The notes under the pieces: model-generated
Told to the model about the DNA's origin: nothing
Databases searched by the model: none
Seen by the model: only the letters and a program-made list of their open reading frames with translations
Shown: positions 37,795-49,280 of the stretch, one piece after another
Numbering within the stretch: the stretch's first letter is position 1
Layout of the letters: the number at the start of each line of letters is the position of its first letter
Assembly (NCBI GenBank): GCA_030015575.1
Contig: CM057347.1
Location: 510,759,176-510,823,175 of the forward strand
DNA length: 64,000 nt
Source of the DNA: Agapanthus africanus
Lineage: Eukaryota; Streptophyta; Magnoliopsida; Asparagales; Amaryllidaceae
Direction: 5' to 3'
Made by a program: the position numbers and the translations under genes

Positions 37795-40050
37795 CGTGCA
37801 CTCTAACCTAGATCAGAATGGTTATCACTTTATCTAATCAGAAAATCTCCCACTGTAACCTCAAATTCTCCTCCAAACCTAAAAGAAGAATTAGTCGGGA
37901 TCACCCGAGGAGTAAACCAACTCATCAGTGGGAATCGGGATCCAACTATCATCGCATGATAACGTGACAGAATCCACTCATGTCACTACACTCCAGAAGG
38001 TATGCGCATGCCTGGCAAGTTTCAGTTTCTTTAGAAACTCCCGATGTGTGTTTTTACCCCCAAGCGGCTTATGACCTTGACTAGGTCAACAAACCATAAA
38101 CCGCCAGTCAAGTTCAACCCGTCATTATTCTGGATTGCATTAAACCCACCCGTACGTGCCCTTGACTAGGTCAACAAAGCCGCACGACTGTCCTAACCAA
38201 TCCCATTTATGCAACAAACAAGTACCACTTAGCTACCGAACACTACGTCTTGACTAGGTCAACAAACGTAGCACGAATACTAAATAATACCCATAGGAAA
38301 TGACGGAGGGCTACGGCTGGTTTTTGGCGAAAAACCTTTAACGTAATGAACTTGATATCGTTGAAGGAACTGCATAGCTTTTTATAAAATATAGTGACGA
38401 AAACCCTTTGCTAAAGAGGTCACTCCCGGTGAAGGGATCTCGGCTCTTTCCCCGTAGAATGAGGTGCAGGATATTCCAACTGAATACTACGATGCAAAGC
38501 AAAAGGCAATCGGCTATAGTGAAGTTATTGCCCTGATGCAAACTTCTGTCCAAGGGGTCACTCCCGGTGAAGGGATCTCGGCCCTTGCCTCGTCGACTGA
38601 GGTGCTGGATATTCATAACCGAATACCATTGTGCAAAACAAAAGAGAACGTCCTTGCAATAACAGCTTTTTGAAAAATTATTCCAACAACATCAGAATAG
38701 GTTTGTTTAGCTTGCATTGATCTGAATCAACGCAGTCCCATCAATTGATCACACCAATAAAGAACGAAATAATGATGTACGTATATGCCATCCGCATTCG
38801 CCACTGGGTCCTGTCATCACCCGTTAGGTTACTTAACTAACGACAGAGCGGGGATTGGACTAGCGCGGATGCAAAACATATACAACATCTACTAGTATAT
38901 ATATATCAATATATAATATTCGCTCAAGGCGTGATAAAATGCAACATCACAGAAATGTAACCAGCATCACAGAACAATACAGATATCTGGGATCCCCGGA
39001 TTTCATAGAGCCGCTACTGAAACCCGACGTTCCCCTGGTCATGTTGATAGCCTGTGCAATGAAATCCTAGACCCCTAAGGGCGCGGCAAGTTACCCGCCA
39101 AAATCTGAAGCGAGGCAGCCCCCTTCAACAACGTGAATGGACCACCCAGCACTTCACGGAATCCGGTAACTTGAGCACCCCTCCTTGGGTCAACCTGTAC
39201 CCCCTACGAGTGCGGCGAACAGCCCGCCAATTCTAGAGTGAAGCCTCCTCCGTCTCAACGCCATGAGATGCGGGCACGTTGCCCTCTAGAACCCGGCTAC
39301 CCATGCACCCCTCCGCGGGGTAATCCTAGTACAGAAAGTAAAATATACAACGGGTACATCGACCTCAGCCCGGTCGTGCCCCAAAAGAATAATATACAAA
39401 CAGGCAGTGACGGCAGTCCACATGTCGGACGCTCACCCCGCAATATCAAATGTACATATAAAACGAAACTGTACTACCATTGCATCCAGGCTATCCACCA
39501 CATCAATCCGCAACATCACAGCACAACACAGAACATCAACGTGAATGTCACGTTCACAAATCTGTCTAAAAAGGCTATAGCAGTTAGACAGGATTTACCG
39601 ATCAAATGACATTCACGGTTGCAGATATAATGTAAATACTGTGAACTAACATGTTTAAAATATTCGATCGACTAAATTTACCGAAGTGGGCCCAAAGCAC
39701 AACTGTAGCACTCAAAATAAATCTGGGCCCAAAAAGTATATACCAAAACCCCTATTTCCAAGTCATAAGCCCACTGTAAAAATTTGGTTCAATGAAGAGC
39801 AATAATGGCCACGGAACCGCGGCCAAAACTAGGGTTTGGCCGCGGTTCCGCAGTGGTCCTGAGGAATTAATTTACCAAATTTCTACAGAATGCATAAAAA
39901 ACCCTGCACGATTTTTTAACATGTACCAAATAATTTTTTGAGCACTGGAAAAATTCGACAGGAACTGCACTTTAGAAATCGGGTTTTCGGAAAATCCGTT
40001 CGATCAAACTTGTAAACACATTAGAGCAAGCTAGACTAGCTTAATGGCAT
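37795..40050 (-). other. Non-coding leader of element C, in place of gag
   Basis: A 2.3 kb leader on the minus strand. It contains the two hairpin modules (about 38545-38640, then 38405-38490 in element order), three hairpins (38243-38271, about 38150-38190, 38064-38104), the AGTTTC/GAAACT hairpin near 38025 and the pyrimidine tract at the pol start. GC-rich internal repeats occur at 39040-39320. The stretch holding a GNRA hairpin in E and B is deleted here. No gag is seen. Confidence 0.75.
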
Positions 40051-40063
40051 GGCTCTAATACCA
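40051..40063 (-). other. Primer binding site of element C
   Basis: The minus strand reads 'tggtattagagcc', 12 of 13 matches to the initiator-tRNA-Met complement, directly next to the 5' LTR. Confidence 0.8.
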
Positions 40064-42176
40064 TGTTAGGCTACGGTAGCGCCCCGGCCGTCTATCCGAG
40101 GCCAAAATGCGGAAACGAAAATTTTTTACAACTAGAAAACCGGCACTACCACATCCTAAAAACCCGGATCGAACCATAATGCTATCTAACTAGAGAAAGA
40201 GTAGAGAGCTATACCAAGCGATTCGTGTCCTTCGGTCTTCGCCTCCACTCCGATCTCCTCGCGGAATCTCCGATCTTCATTTCCTCGTCGAAACGGGCAC
40301 CACATCGCCAGGTTCTTTTACGGGCTCCCACCTCTGGACCGAGGCAACTCGGGCACGAAGTTGGCGAGCCGACGTGCCCAAGGGTGCTGTAGGATGAGTG
40401 TAGAATGCTTTGTCTCTTGGGGTTGAGAAGTTGCCATTTTGATGTGGAGGTGAAAAGATCAACTTTGGAGATGTGTTAGGAATTTTGTAGCAAGCAAGGA
40501 AAATATGAGATGAAGAAAATTCCCACACCAAAAAAATTCCCACTCCCATTAGAAGTGGCCGGCCCCTTTTTAGAATGAGGAGGAAAAAACTCAAGAGGGG
40601 GTGAGCACAAGAAGAGGGTAACCATAAGAGAAATGTGATGATAACAAGGAAATTTAGTCACACCATTTCAAATCCAATCCCATCTCATAAAAGCAAACAA
40701 TAATGAGAACAAGAAAAGCATCAAAAGATGCTATACCCATCATAATGTCTCATATCACAAATAACACCTTCCACTAATCTAATTTGCACACTTGTAAATA
40801 ACCCCCTCCATCGGAAAAATCCGGCCGTGAAGGAACAAAGGAAAACTGGCCGGAACGGAATGCAAACTGGCAACTTCAAAAAACTGATCACGTAATAAAT
40901 TACAGGAAAACTCCGCGACTGTATATACATACCCATATTTGTATTCCGACCGAATACAAATGCAATGAGACAAAATCTACACTGTACAATACTAGGATCC
41001 GGCTTAAACCAAATCCCGCCAGTATTATCCGTCTGATCATGATCCGTGCAATACCGCACGTATAAGATCGAACCCTGCTATATCTCTATACGGCCTCTAC
41101 AGCGTTTCGCCCAAAACTTGAGAAAACGGTCTGTGGAGGACTCTAAAGACTCGTCAATACTTTGGTTGTGGATTTAACCACTAGCACATCAGAAGTATTA
41201 GCCATACGTAACGGGCTACCAGGTATTGACCAAAAGGGACGTCGATGAGCGAACTCATCCTGACACCCTACTGAGCCTGTCAGTGACAATATCCGTACAG
41301 TCCGGTCCGTTCGTCTATGAGTATCGCATGGCGGGCCTAGGGGGTTGGTAAAAGTCAGACCCCCAAAAGCGGTACAAGTCGTGTCGGAGTGTAGCCCAGA
41401 ACACCCTGAGATACTACTGGAATACCTACCAGTAAATCTCCTTCCTCGGTCGAGGGCTTTATGTAATGGCTCTCCTAGACACAGCGCGACCTCACCCCCA
41501 ATTCCGGGAGAGACGAACCCCTGCAGATCCGCTCACTGCCTCCATGTGGCTCGGGACTGTACCCAACTAAAAACTGTTTGCACGACTCCTTTGAGCCGTG
41601 GTAGGGTAGTAATCAAAGTACAGTGGGAACTCACACGAGACAAATGACGATCCCAGGTCGATAAACTAACCTGTACACATGTCACCAGGGAACTGCTATT
41701 TGACGTCAGGTATAAGACCAACTAGCATGTTCCCGGCGAGTCCTGTCCGGTGTACTCATAACCCAATGAGCACCTGTATACATCTTAGGTGAACCAACTG
41801 ACACCAATGGCTTGTGAGACCGGCCACCGCCCCTCGTCGGGGTCTCGACTGTATACACTAGTCTACTCTGGAGTACCGATGCCCTGTCTCGAAACTCCCT
41901 CGACTAGGGACCATTTAAGGATGTGCTTATAGACCCCAGCTCCTACGTATATGATCGCCATCATACTGCTGGCCTTCAAGCAAGAATCTTAAGGGCTCTA
42001 TCAACGTACAATAGTGACCTATAAGGCCACCTGAAACAGTACACGATGATAAAGATAAACCAGATAGTATACTATCATTTTGAGTAAGATTGTTCTAACA
42101 GTATAGGTCCTCTCTCAATCATTGCAATCACGTGCCTGTAATCCAATAATTGACTCTGAGGGCACTATCTCCAACA
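40064..42176 (-). repeat. 5' LTR of element C
   Basis: 2113 bp partner of 32510-34628, flanked on its outer side by the target duplication 'taata' (42177-42181). It has the same hairpins as the 3' LTR (about 40934-40962 and 40987-41026). A 100-codon plus-strand frame (41345-41647) has a twin in the other LTR (33797-34099) but no domain. Confidence 0.9.
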
Positions 42177-42923
42177 TAATATTGTAACATGTTATAATTA
42201 CTAATGCAACATAATTAGTGGAGATTAAACAAGGTTAGGGTTTGATTTGGGTTAGCTCATTCTTGAAGCTTCTAGAAGCTTTTCTTTTTGTCATGAGCTA
42301 AGATATTTTGTTGATATTTTATAACCCAAACCACACCCTCAACCCTAGTTAACTCTCTACAAAGGTTAGCTCATTATATATGAGCAACCATGGTTGCATA
42401 AGTAATTATCAACACAATTCATTATTCATCACAAAGAAAATTGATCTTCTTCTTCCTCCTTGCAAGCTTTCTAGTTTTGATTTTAGTGATGAAAATGAGT
42501 GAGATTAAGAAAACAAATGAGAGCTAAAATCCTACTTCATCATCCTAATCTATCCTAACCATTTAGATTAGGATGTTCACTTCATTAGTGAGTGAGAGTT
42601 TGTGTTAAAGAAACTTCAAGGTAAATCATCTTTGTTATCGAAGATCGGAAGCAAGCTTGCATCTTTCTCTTCGTGGAGCCTCTCTAGAGTCCGGGTACTC
42701 GATGATCGCAGCGAAGGGACCTCAACACGGAGCTTTAGAAGTGAAGGACCGGACTACAAAGGTTGTAATCCCAAACTCTTAGATGTTAAAGTGTTTAACA
42801 TGCTTTGTTTCTCTTAATCTCTACTTTAAAGATCTTGGTTAGGATTGTTCGGCACGCCTAAATTTTAAATCGGGCATGGTTGATGCCTTATAGACCCTTA
42901 TGAGAGTGCCTAGTAACCCTACA
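42177..42923 (+). repeat. Right LTR of element B, second part
   Basis: Continues the LTR broken at 32509 and matches 24440-25193. Ends 'ccctaca' at 42923, followed by the B target duplication 'aacgg'. Confidence 0.88.
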
Positions 42924-44488
42924 AACGGCTGAGTACTTAGCACTGATTGGGCAGTGCCCAGAGCCTCACGTGAAATACACGTGAGCACCACAAAAGATTA
43001 GCGCTTAGCACTATTATAATGCCTCACGTGATATACACGTGGGCGCTATATGCAACCGAGTGCGTAGCACTGCTGGGTGTTAAAGAAAGCCAATCTTAGC
43101 CCAAATTGCCTAAGTTTCTTGAAGTTAAACTTCATTGATTTTAAATCAAGCGAGCCCATATGCTCGTAATTTCAAAACTGATCTTAGTCTCAAACATGAC
43201 TAGTGATCTCTCATTGATGATATCCAAAATGATATTCACCTCATACTTCCTAAATTAATCTTAGTCTCAAATAAGGCTAATGATTCTTAGATGATCCATC
43301 ATGACCTTTTCCTTAAATACGGGATTTGGTTCAAAGGTACATCTCTCCACACATCTGATATATGTCGTAATTTTTCAATGTCTTCAGAGAGGTAGCGGGT
43401 CCCGACAACCAACAACTCTTTTCTGGTCCCAACTTGATGTAAAACTTCATCAAGACTAGGAATGATATATCCCATGTTGATGCACTTCTAAATTGACGTG
43501 CACACATCAAATCAGATCGCACTCCAAATTGGATGCATTCCATATCACCATTGTTCACTCCGTCACGTAACGAATACACGTGCACGCAAGATGAATAATG
43601 GACTGAAATGTCCTTACACTAATCTTTGCCCTAAATACGGCGATAATGGACCGAAATGTCCTTAAACGAACATCCGTCCCCAAAAAGGGAATGTTGGACC
43701 AAAATGTCCTTAAATTAATACCCGCCTCAAACATGGCAATGTTGGATTGAAATGTCCTTAAACTAACATTCGTCCTAAACAGGGAATGTTGGACCGTGAC
43801 ATTCTTAAACTAATATGTTTTTCCCTGTGAACTGTCTCCATAATGACTACTGTATACTATCCATGGGCTATTCATATATTATCTAATGATCAGTTGAGCC
43901 CATATGCTCACTGCTCATAAGTCGATTTTAGTCTCAAATATGGCTAATGATTCTTAGATCAAATCCAAATATCCCATGAACCGATGAACTTCACAAATGT
44001 GAGATCTGCGTCCTAAATTCATTCACGTTGGCAAACCAAGCTACCAACGTGGGCCCCGTCAAGCAAAATTCTTAACCTAAACCCAAATCTCAAATATACG
44101 GATTTGGACTAATCCGCGCCCTACGGGCGATGACACAAATTAGTCTCCATGTACAATCCACGGGCAACCAAAACAAACAAAACACACACGACACGAAGTG
44201 AACTTCCGGAGCAGGAGAAAGTGGTTATCGTAATACGGTAACATAATTAACTGCAGAGGTTTTCTCCTGCAGGGAAGAGCGTCCCCACAACCAAAACCCC
44301 CTCATAAAATGAGGTGGGATCTGATAAAGTCTGCTACAACAGTCGCGTCTGTCCAAATCTCCGATATATGGTGCCATAAATCAACTTGGTATCTTCGGAG
44401 AGGTGGACAGATAAATCCAAAGAGCATCTGCCCCTACATTCAGGCAAGACGATCCATCCCAGTTCGTCCCTATTTTTGGCGGTGAACA
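42924..44488 (+). repeat. Right LTR of element A, second part
   Basis: Continues from 18522 and matches about 7296-8870, including paired CACGTG sites (about 42966-43040), the run of 50-60 bp units (about 43590-43810) and the hairpin near 44297. Ends 'ggcggtgaaca' at 44488. The next bases 'gtctt' pair with 'gtttt' (5140-5144) as A's slightly diverged target duplication. Confidence 0.87.
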
Positions 44489-44855
44489 GTCTTCACCTTT
44501 CGGTCCAGAATCCCAACTGGTTGTTGCTCGCCGGTTAAATCAGTCTGTACTGTGAGCTCTGAGTGATCGAGTCTGTGGCTGGGGTCGCTCACATATCGTC
44601 GAGCTGAGATATGTGGAATATGTTGTGCACACCTTCCAATGAGGGTGGTAGTGCCAAACGGTATGCCACTTCTCCAACTCGTTCGAATATGTCGAACGAT
44701 CCTATATATCTTGGACTGAGCTTACCCCTCTTGCCAAAGCGGATCACTCCTCTATATGGAGAGATCTTCAGGAATGCATGGTCTCCAGGTTGGAATTCCA
44801 GATGTTGACAGTTTGCATCTGCCGAATGCTTTTGTCGGTCTTGGGCTATGCGCAT
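44489..44855 (-). pseudogene. Chromovirus F: integrase C-terminus and chromodomain N-terminal part
   Basis: The frame at 44589-44855 has the integrase C-terminal GPY/F-like region (KLSPRYIGSFDIFERVGEVA, YRLALPPSL, HNIFHISQLDDM). Downstream, read through a stop, the sequence continues to a GILDRK motif that begins the chromodomain. The rest is at 4896-5144 because element A inserted here. Confidence 0.82.
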
Positions 44856-44858
44856 TCT

Positions 44859-46087
44859 TTACTTGATCGTGCAAACTACGTCCACAGTTGCCACGATCAT
44901 CTCTAGTCCAAAGAGTTCACGATCTCCAACGTCATCCCAACTTAGCAGTGAACGACATTTCCGTCCGTAGAGTACTGCGAATGGTGCCATTCCAATGCTT
45001 TCCTGATAGCTGTTGTTGTATAAAAACTCCACAAGATGTAGGTGATCTTCCCACGAACCTCCGAAGTGTAACATACAAGCTTTTAGCATATCTTCCAGAA
45101 TCTGAATTGTTCGCTCGGACTGTCCGTCCGTTTGTGGATGATAAGTCATGTTGAAATTCAGACTCGTTCCCAGGCTAGCTTGCATACTCTGCCAAAATTG
45201 TGATCAGAATCTTATACCACGATCGGAGACGATGCAAATAGGTACTCCATGTAATCTCACGATCTCCTGCATAAGTTCATGGGTATCAAATATGGTACAT
45301 CTTGAAAGTTTAAATCTTACTTTAGATTTATGCTTACCGCCATATACTTCTTTACTAACGTCTCGGTTGACTGGAAAACTTTGAATGGAATAAAGTGAGC
45401 CGTCTTGGTGAGTCGATCCACAATAACCCATATTGCGTCGTTACCTTTCGTGCTGCGAGGAAGGGCAGTCACAAAGTCCATGGTAATGTGCTGCTATTTC
45501 TATTCTGGGATTGGTAACGGCTGAAGTAGACCGGCAGTTCTGTAATGTTCAACCTTCACTTGCTGACACACCAAACACTTGGCTACGCTTCTAGCTACTT
45601 CGCGCTTCATTCCATACTACCAGTAGTGTTGTCGTAGATCTTTGTACATTTTCGTACCACCGGGGTGTACAGAATAAGGAGAGTTGTGAGCTTCTTTCAT
45701 CAACTCTTCTCGAACTGGGCCGATTGGTAGACATAATCGACTTCCATATCGCAAGGATCTATCTCCGTGGATGATGAAGTCAGTTCGAAGTCCACTTTGT
45801 ACTTGTTCTCGGATCTTTTGTAGCTTGGCATCATTTGCTTGAGCTGCCTTGATCTGATTGATAAGATTGGACTGGACTTGTAAGTTCATCAAATACGAAG
45901 GGTTACCTGGTACAACAACTTCGATCGCCAATCCATGCAATTCTTGCTGGAAGTTCCACTGAACGGTGAGGTTTATTGCTAATGGCTGGCGGCTAAGTGC
46001 ATCAGGAACTACGTTCACCTTCCCAGGATGATAATGTAGGTTGATGTCGAAGTCCTCCATGACTTCTAGCCATCTTCTCTGCCGCAT
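44859..46087 (-). pseudogene. Chromovirus F: integrase
   Basis: Minus-strand fragments from 46087 carry the end of RNase H (DALSRQPLA) and the H-H-C-C zinc-finger region (HNSPYSVHPGGTKMYKDL). At 45204-45431 and 44859-45185 the catalytic core shows VSDRG and TYHPQTDGQSERTIQILEDM, covering the D...D,D35E pattern. Integrase inserts the cDNA into host DNA. The frame breaks near 45610, 45440 and 45190. Confidence 0.88.
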
Positions 46088-46099
46088 GTTTAGTTCATT

Positions 46100-46519
46100 C
46101 TAAGTAAATACATACTTCAGACTCTTGTGGTCAGTGTATATATCCACTCGTTCACCCAAAAAATAGTAGCGCCAAATCTTAAGTGCGAAGATGCCGGCTG
46201 CCAACTCCAGATCATGTGTTAGATAGTTGCGCTCATGAACCTTCAGTTGTCTTGATGTAAAAGCCTCAACTTTTCCATGTTGGTGTAGAACACATCCTAA
46301 TCCTTTACCGAATGCATCACAATTCATAACGAATCCTCCAGATTGATCTAGTATTACGAGGATAGGAACAGAGGTTAATCTCGACTTGAGTTCTACAAAA
46401 GCGTTTTCACATACTTTTGACCACAAGAATGCTTCATATTTATGTGTGAGCTTGGTCAGGGGTGCTGCAATCTTTGAGAAGCCTTCAATAAATTGTCGGT
46501 AGTATCCTGCTAATCCCAA
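46100..46519 (-). pseudogene. Chromovirus F: RNase H region
   Basis: 140 open codons with [16 protein letters not shown] (end of the reverse transcriptase connection) and the RNase H signature [17 protein letters not shown] and [12 protein letters not shown]. The first catalytic aspartate is present. A frame break separates it from the reverse transcriptase upstream. Confidence 0.88.
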
Positions 46520-46663
46520 GAAACTTCATATATCTTTCACCATCTTTGGTGTCGGCCACTCGCTAACAGTTGACACTTTAGCTGGATCTATGAGATTCCT
46601 GCGCTTGAAATGATATGTCCGAGAAATCCGACTTGATCTAGCCAAAATTTACACTTGCTGTAC

Positions 46664-47840
46664 TTAGCATACAGCTGATGTTGTCATAATGTCTCCAGGA
46701 CAATCCGTAAGTTCTCGGTGTGTTCTTTTCGATTCTTTGAATACACCAGGATGTCGTCGATGAAGATGACAAAAATACCTGTCTACGTACTCTCGGAAAA
46801 CTTGGTTCATCAGGTTCATAAAGATGGCAGGTGCATTGGTCATTTCAAATGGCATTACGAGATATTCATAATGACCATAGCGAGTCTTAAACGTCATCTT
46901 CAGAATGTTGGACTCTTTGACCTTCATCTGATGATAACCCAAACAAAAATCTAGCTTTGAAAATACACAAGACCTACTTAACTGATCGAAAAGGTCATCG
47001 ATGTATGGTAGTGGATACTTGTTATTGATCGTCACTTCATTCAGAGCTCGATAATCCACACACATCCTGTATGAACCTTCCTTCTTCTTCACGAGTAATA
47101 TCGGAGATCCCCAACTTGAAGTACTGGGACGAATCCAACCTTTCTTTAGGAGTTCGTCCAACTGAATGAGGATCTCCTTCAATTCTTCTGGACTTAACCA
47201 GTATGGAGCTTTGATTACAGGTTGCGCACCAGGTTGTAAATCAATACTAAACTCAAGAGCTCGATCAGGAGGCAAACCTGATATATATTCAGGGAACACA
47301 TCCACGAACTCTCGAACTACTTCGGGCTTTTCTTCTTCTGCCGTTAGAGAAAACACTTCTGCATCCTTCGGTTTAGCACGGTATCTTCTTGGCTCTAAAG
47401 TTCTATCTCCACTTTTGAAATAGAAGACTGAGTGATCTGGTATTTCAAATACTACCCTCCTTTGACGGCAGTCAATAGTAGTATAGAATACTCCCAGCCA
47501 ATCCATTCCCAACACAACATCGAAATTTGGGATTTCCAGTACTTTGAAATTTGCGTAGAATTCTCGTCCGCAAACTACACTGTACACTAATCAAACCCCA
47601 TACTTGCCTTCAAGACTCCATTCCCGAAACTGACATTCCAGCTTGAAATAAGTGGCTTCACGGGAATCGCATGCGTACTCACGAATCGTTGGGACATGAA
47701 GCAGTGTGAAGCTCCAGTGTCGAAAAGTGCGAGTGCAGGAAAGGTGGCTACAGTATAGTACCTAAGTTATGTGAGGTTGGGTTTAGATATAGGAAAAATT
47801 ATAGTGATACACAAATATTGAAAATTGAAAAGATTGGGGG
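46664..47840 (-). pseudogene. Chromovirus F: protease and reverse transcriptase
   Basis: The protease active site LFDTGASHCF is encoded near 47700-47735, with an in-frame TAG shortly after it (about 47588). The 307-codon frame from 47587 has the end of protease (VVLGMDWLG) and reverse transcriptase motifs ([40 protein letters not shown]). The frame is lost at the catalytic Y/F-x-D-D block near 46770. Sequence style and order (protease-RT-RNase H-integrase-chromodomain) fit Ty3/Gypsy chromoviruses of the Tekay/Del type. Confidence 0.9.
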
Positions 47841-47842
47841 AA

Positions 47843-49137
47843 TTACCAGTGATGACTTGTCCTGTGGCTTCGGCCTCCTCGACCGTCATTGTAAAAGCCT
47901 AACGTTGTGGTACTTTCCTCCTTACTGGAGGCACATTTCTCTGTCTTTGGTGCACGTTTCTCTGCCCCTGAGGCATGTTTCTCTATGCCTGATGGAATTG
48001 ACGTTGAGGCTGTGCAGGAGGTCCATGTGGAGCTATTGTAGGGAGAGCTAGGCAAGGTGCAGAAGCCTGAATGGCTGGTCGCTGTGGGGCTGTGATTGTG
48101 GGTCTGGGTGCTGGTGCTGTGTTGAAACGGTATGGACTTGCTCCTATGGCGTGGGTGGATGCGCCACAAACCAAACACAGGCTATTTGCACGCCTGTAGT
48201 CCTTCGCCAGGTGTCAAGTTCTCTTGCAGTAGAAATAGAAATCTAGACTGGACCGGTTAAATGATCCTCCCGGTCTCCTGGATGCAAAGGTCGGCCTAGA
48301 AAAGGCTCCTCATGACATCTGTGTAGTAGGACATTTGATTCCAGCTATTTTGGGCTTACCCTTCTTCTTCACCACAGCTTCATAACGGCGAGCTGCCTTC
48401 AGGGCGAGTTCATGAGTCGGATAGTCACCTATGGCTAACGCCACCTGAATCTCCAGGTCTAAGCCCTGTTGAAATCGTCTAGACCGAATCTCATCGGTCG
48501 GAATCAAATGCCCACGAACCTGATAAGATATGATGTCAGGATAGATATGTGTTTTAACGAAACAGTATTTGATACGAATTCTTTACTTGCTAAGAATGAT
48601 GAATTCAGTATCATATTTATGCACCGATTTTACCCACATAGAACCTTATTGCAAGTGGATGAACTGTTGCTCCATCTCGAAACGAACAGTCTCAGGGAAG
48701 AACTTCGTATCGAACAGATAGCGAAACATCTTCCACTCTATTAGTTGTCTGAGACGGCTTTCCTTAGCCTTCTACCAAACTCTTGTATTGTCTGTCAGTT
48801 GCATCTTAGCAACTCTTACCCAGGCAATATCTGGCACTTGAGCTGCTGCCAGATCATCTTCGATCGCTTGAGCCCATTCTTCTGCCTCAAGTGGGCTCTC
48901 TTTTCCCGAGAAGTGTTTTGGATGCAGTTCCCGAAATTGCTTGACTCCGGGTGCCTCGGCTTCGGGACGGTGCATAAGGATAGCAGTCTGCTGCTGCTGA
49001 CCCTCTAATAGGCTCTTGATAGCCTCAAACAGTACCGTTTGCTCATTGATAGGAGCTGCAATGATAGGTGGCGGTGGTAGAGTAGGCGGTGGGGTATTGA
49101 CGTTGACGTTCGTACTGGTGTTGTTTGGAGAATCCAT
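47843..49137 (-). pseudogene. Chromovirus F: gag
   Basis: Starts at ATG 49137 (MDSPNNTSTNVNVN...), with a gag core (HPKHFSGKESPLEAEEWAQAI) in 48772-49137, then 48310-48507 (IPTDEIRSRRFQQGLDL, KAARRYEAV) and a zinc-knuckle remnant near 48170 (CLVCGASTH, last cysteine lost). About 85 bp near 48515-48600 look inserted. The start is chosen because the LTR end lies 143 bp upstream, a normal leader length. Several stops and shifts make it non-functional. Confidence 0.85.
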
Positions 49138-49280
49138 TACCTTAATAGAAAAGGAATGGTTAGGATAGATTTAAGAAATTAGAAATGTAAGAAATGTTTA
49201 GTTGTTGATTCTTATAATTTTTGTGATATATTGCTTAAGACTTCATGCAGAACCGACCTGCATGGGCCGCCAACAAAACC
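49138..49280 (-). other. Leader of chromovirus F
   Basis: 143 bp between LTR end and gag ATG. I could not recognise a clear tRNA complement directly after the LTR; the minus strand there reads 'ggttttgttggcggccc'. Confidence 0.6.

Noticed and set aside
39238..39609. 123-codon plus-strand frame
   Set aside because: Antisense to the C leader, in a region of GC-rich internal repeats; no relatives in the B or E leaders.
48469..49008. Plus-strand frames of 87-91 codons over chromovirus gag
   Set aside because: Shadows of the minus-strand gag reading; no independent domain.
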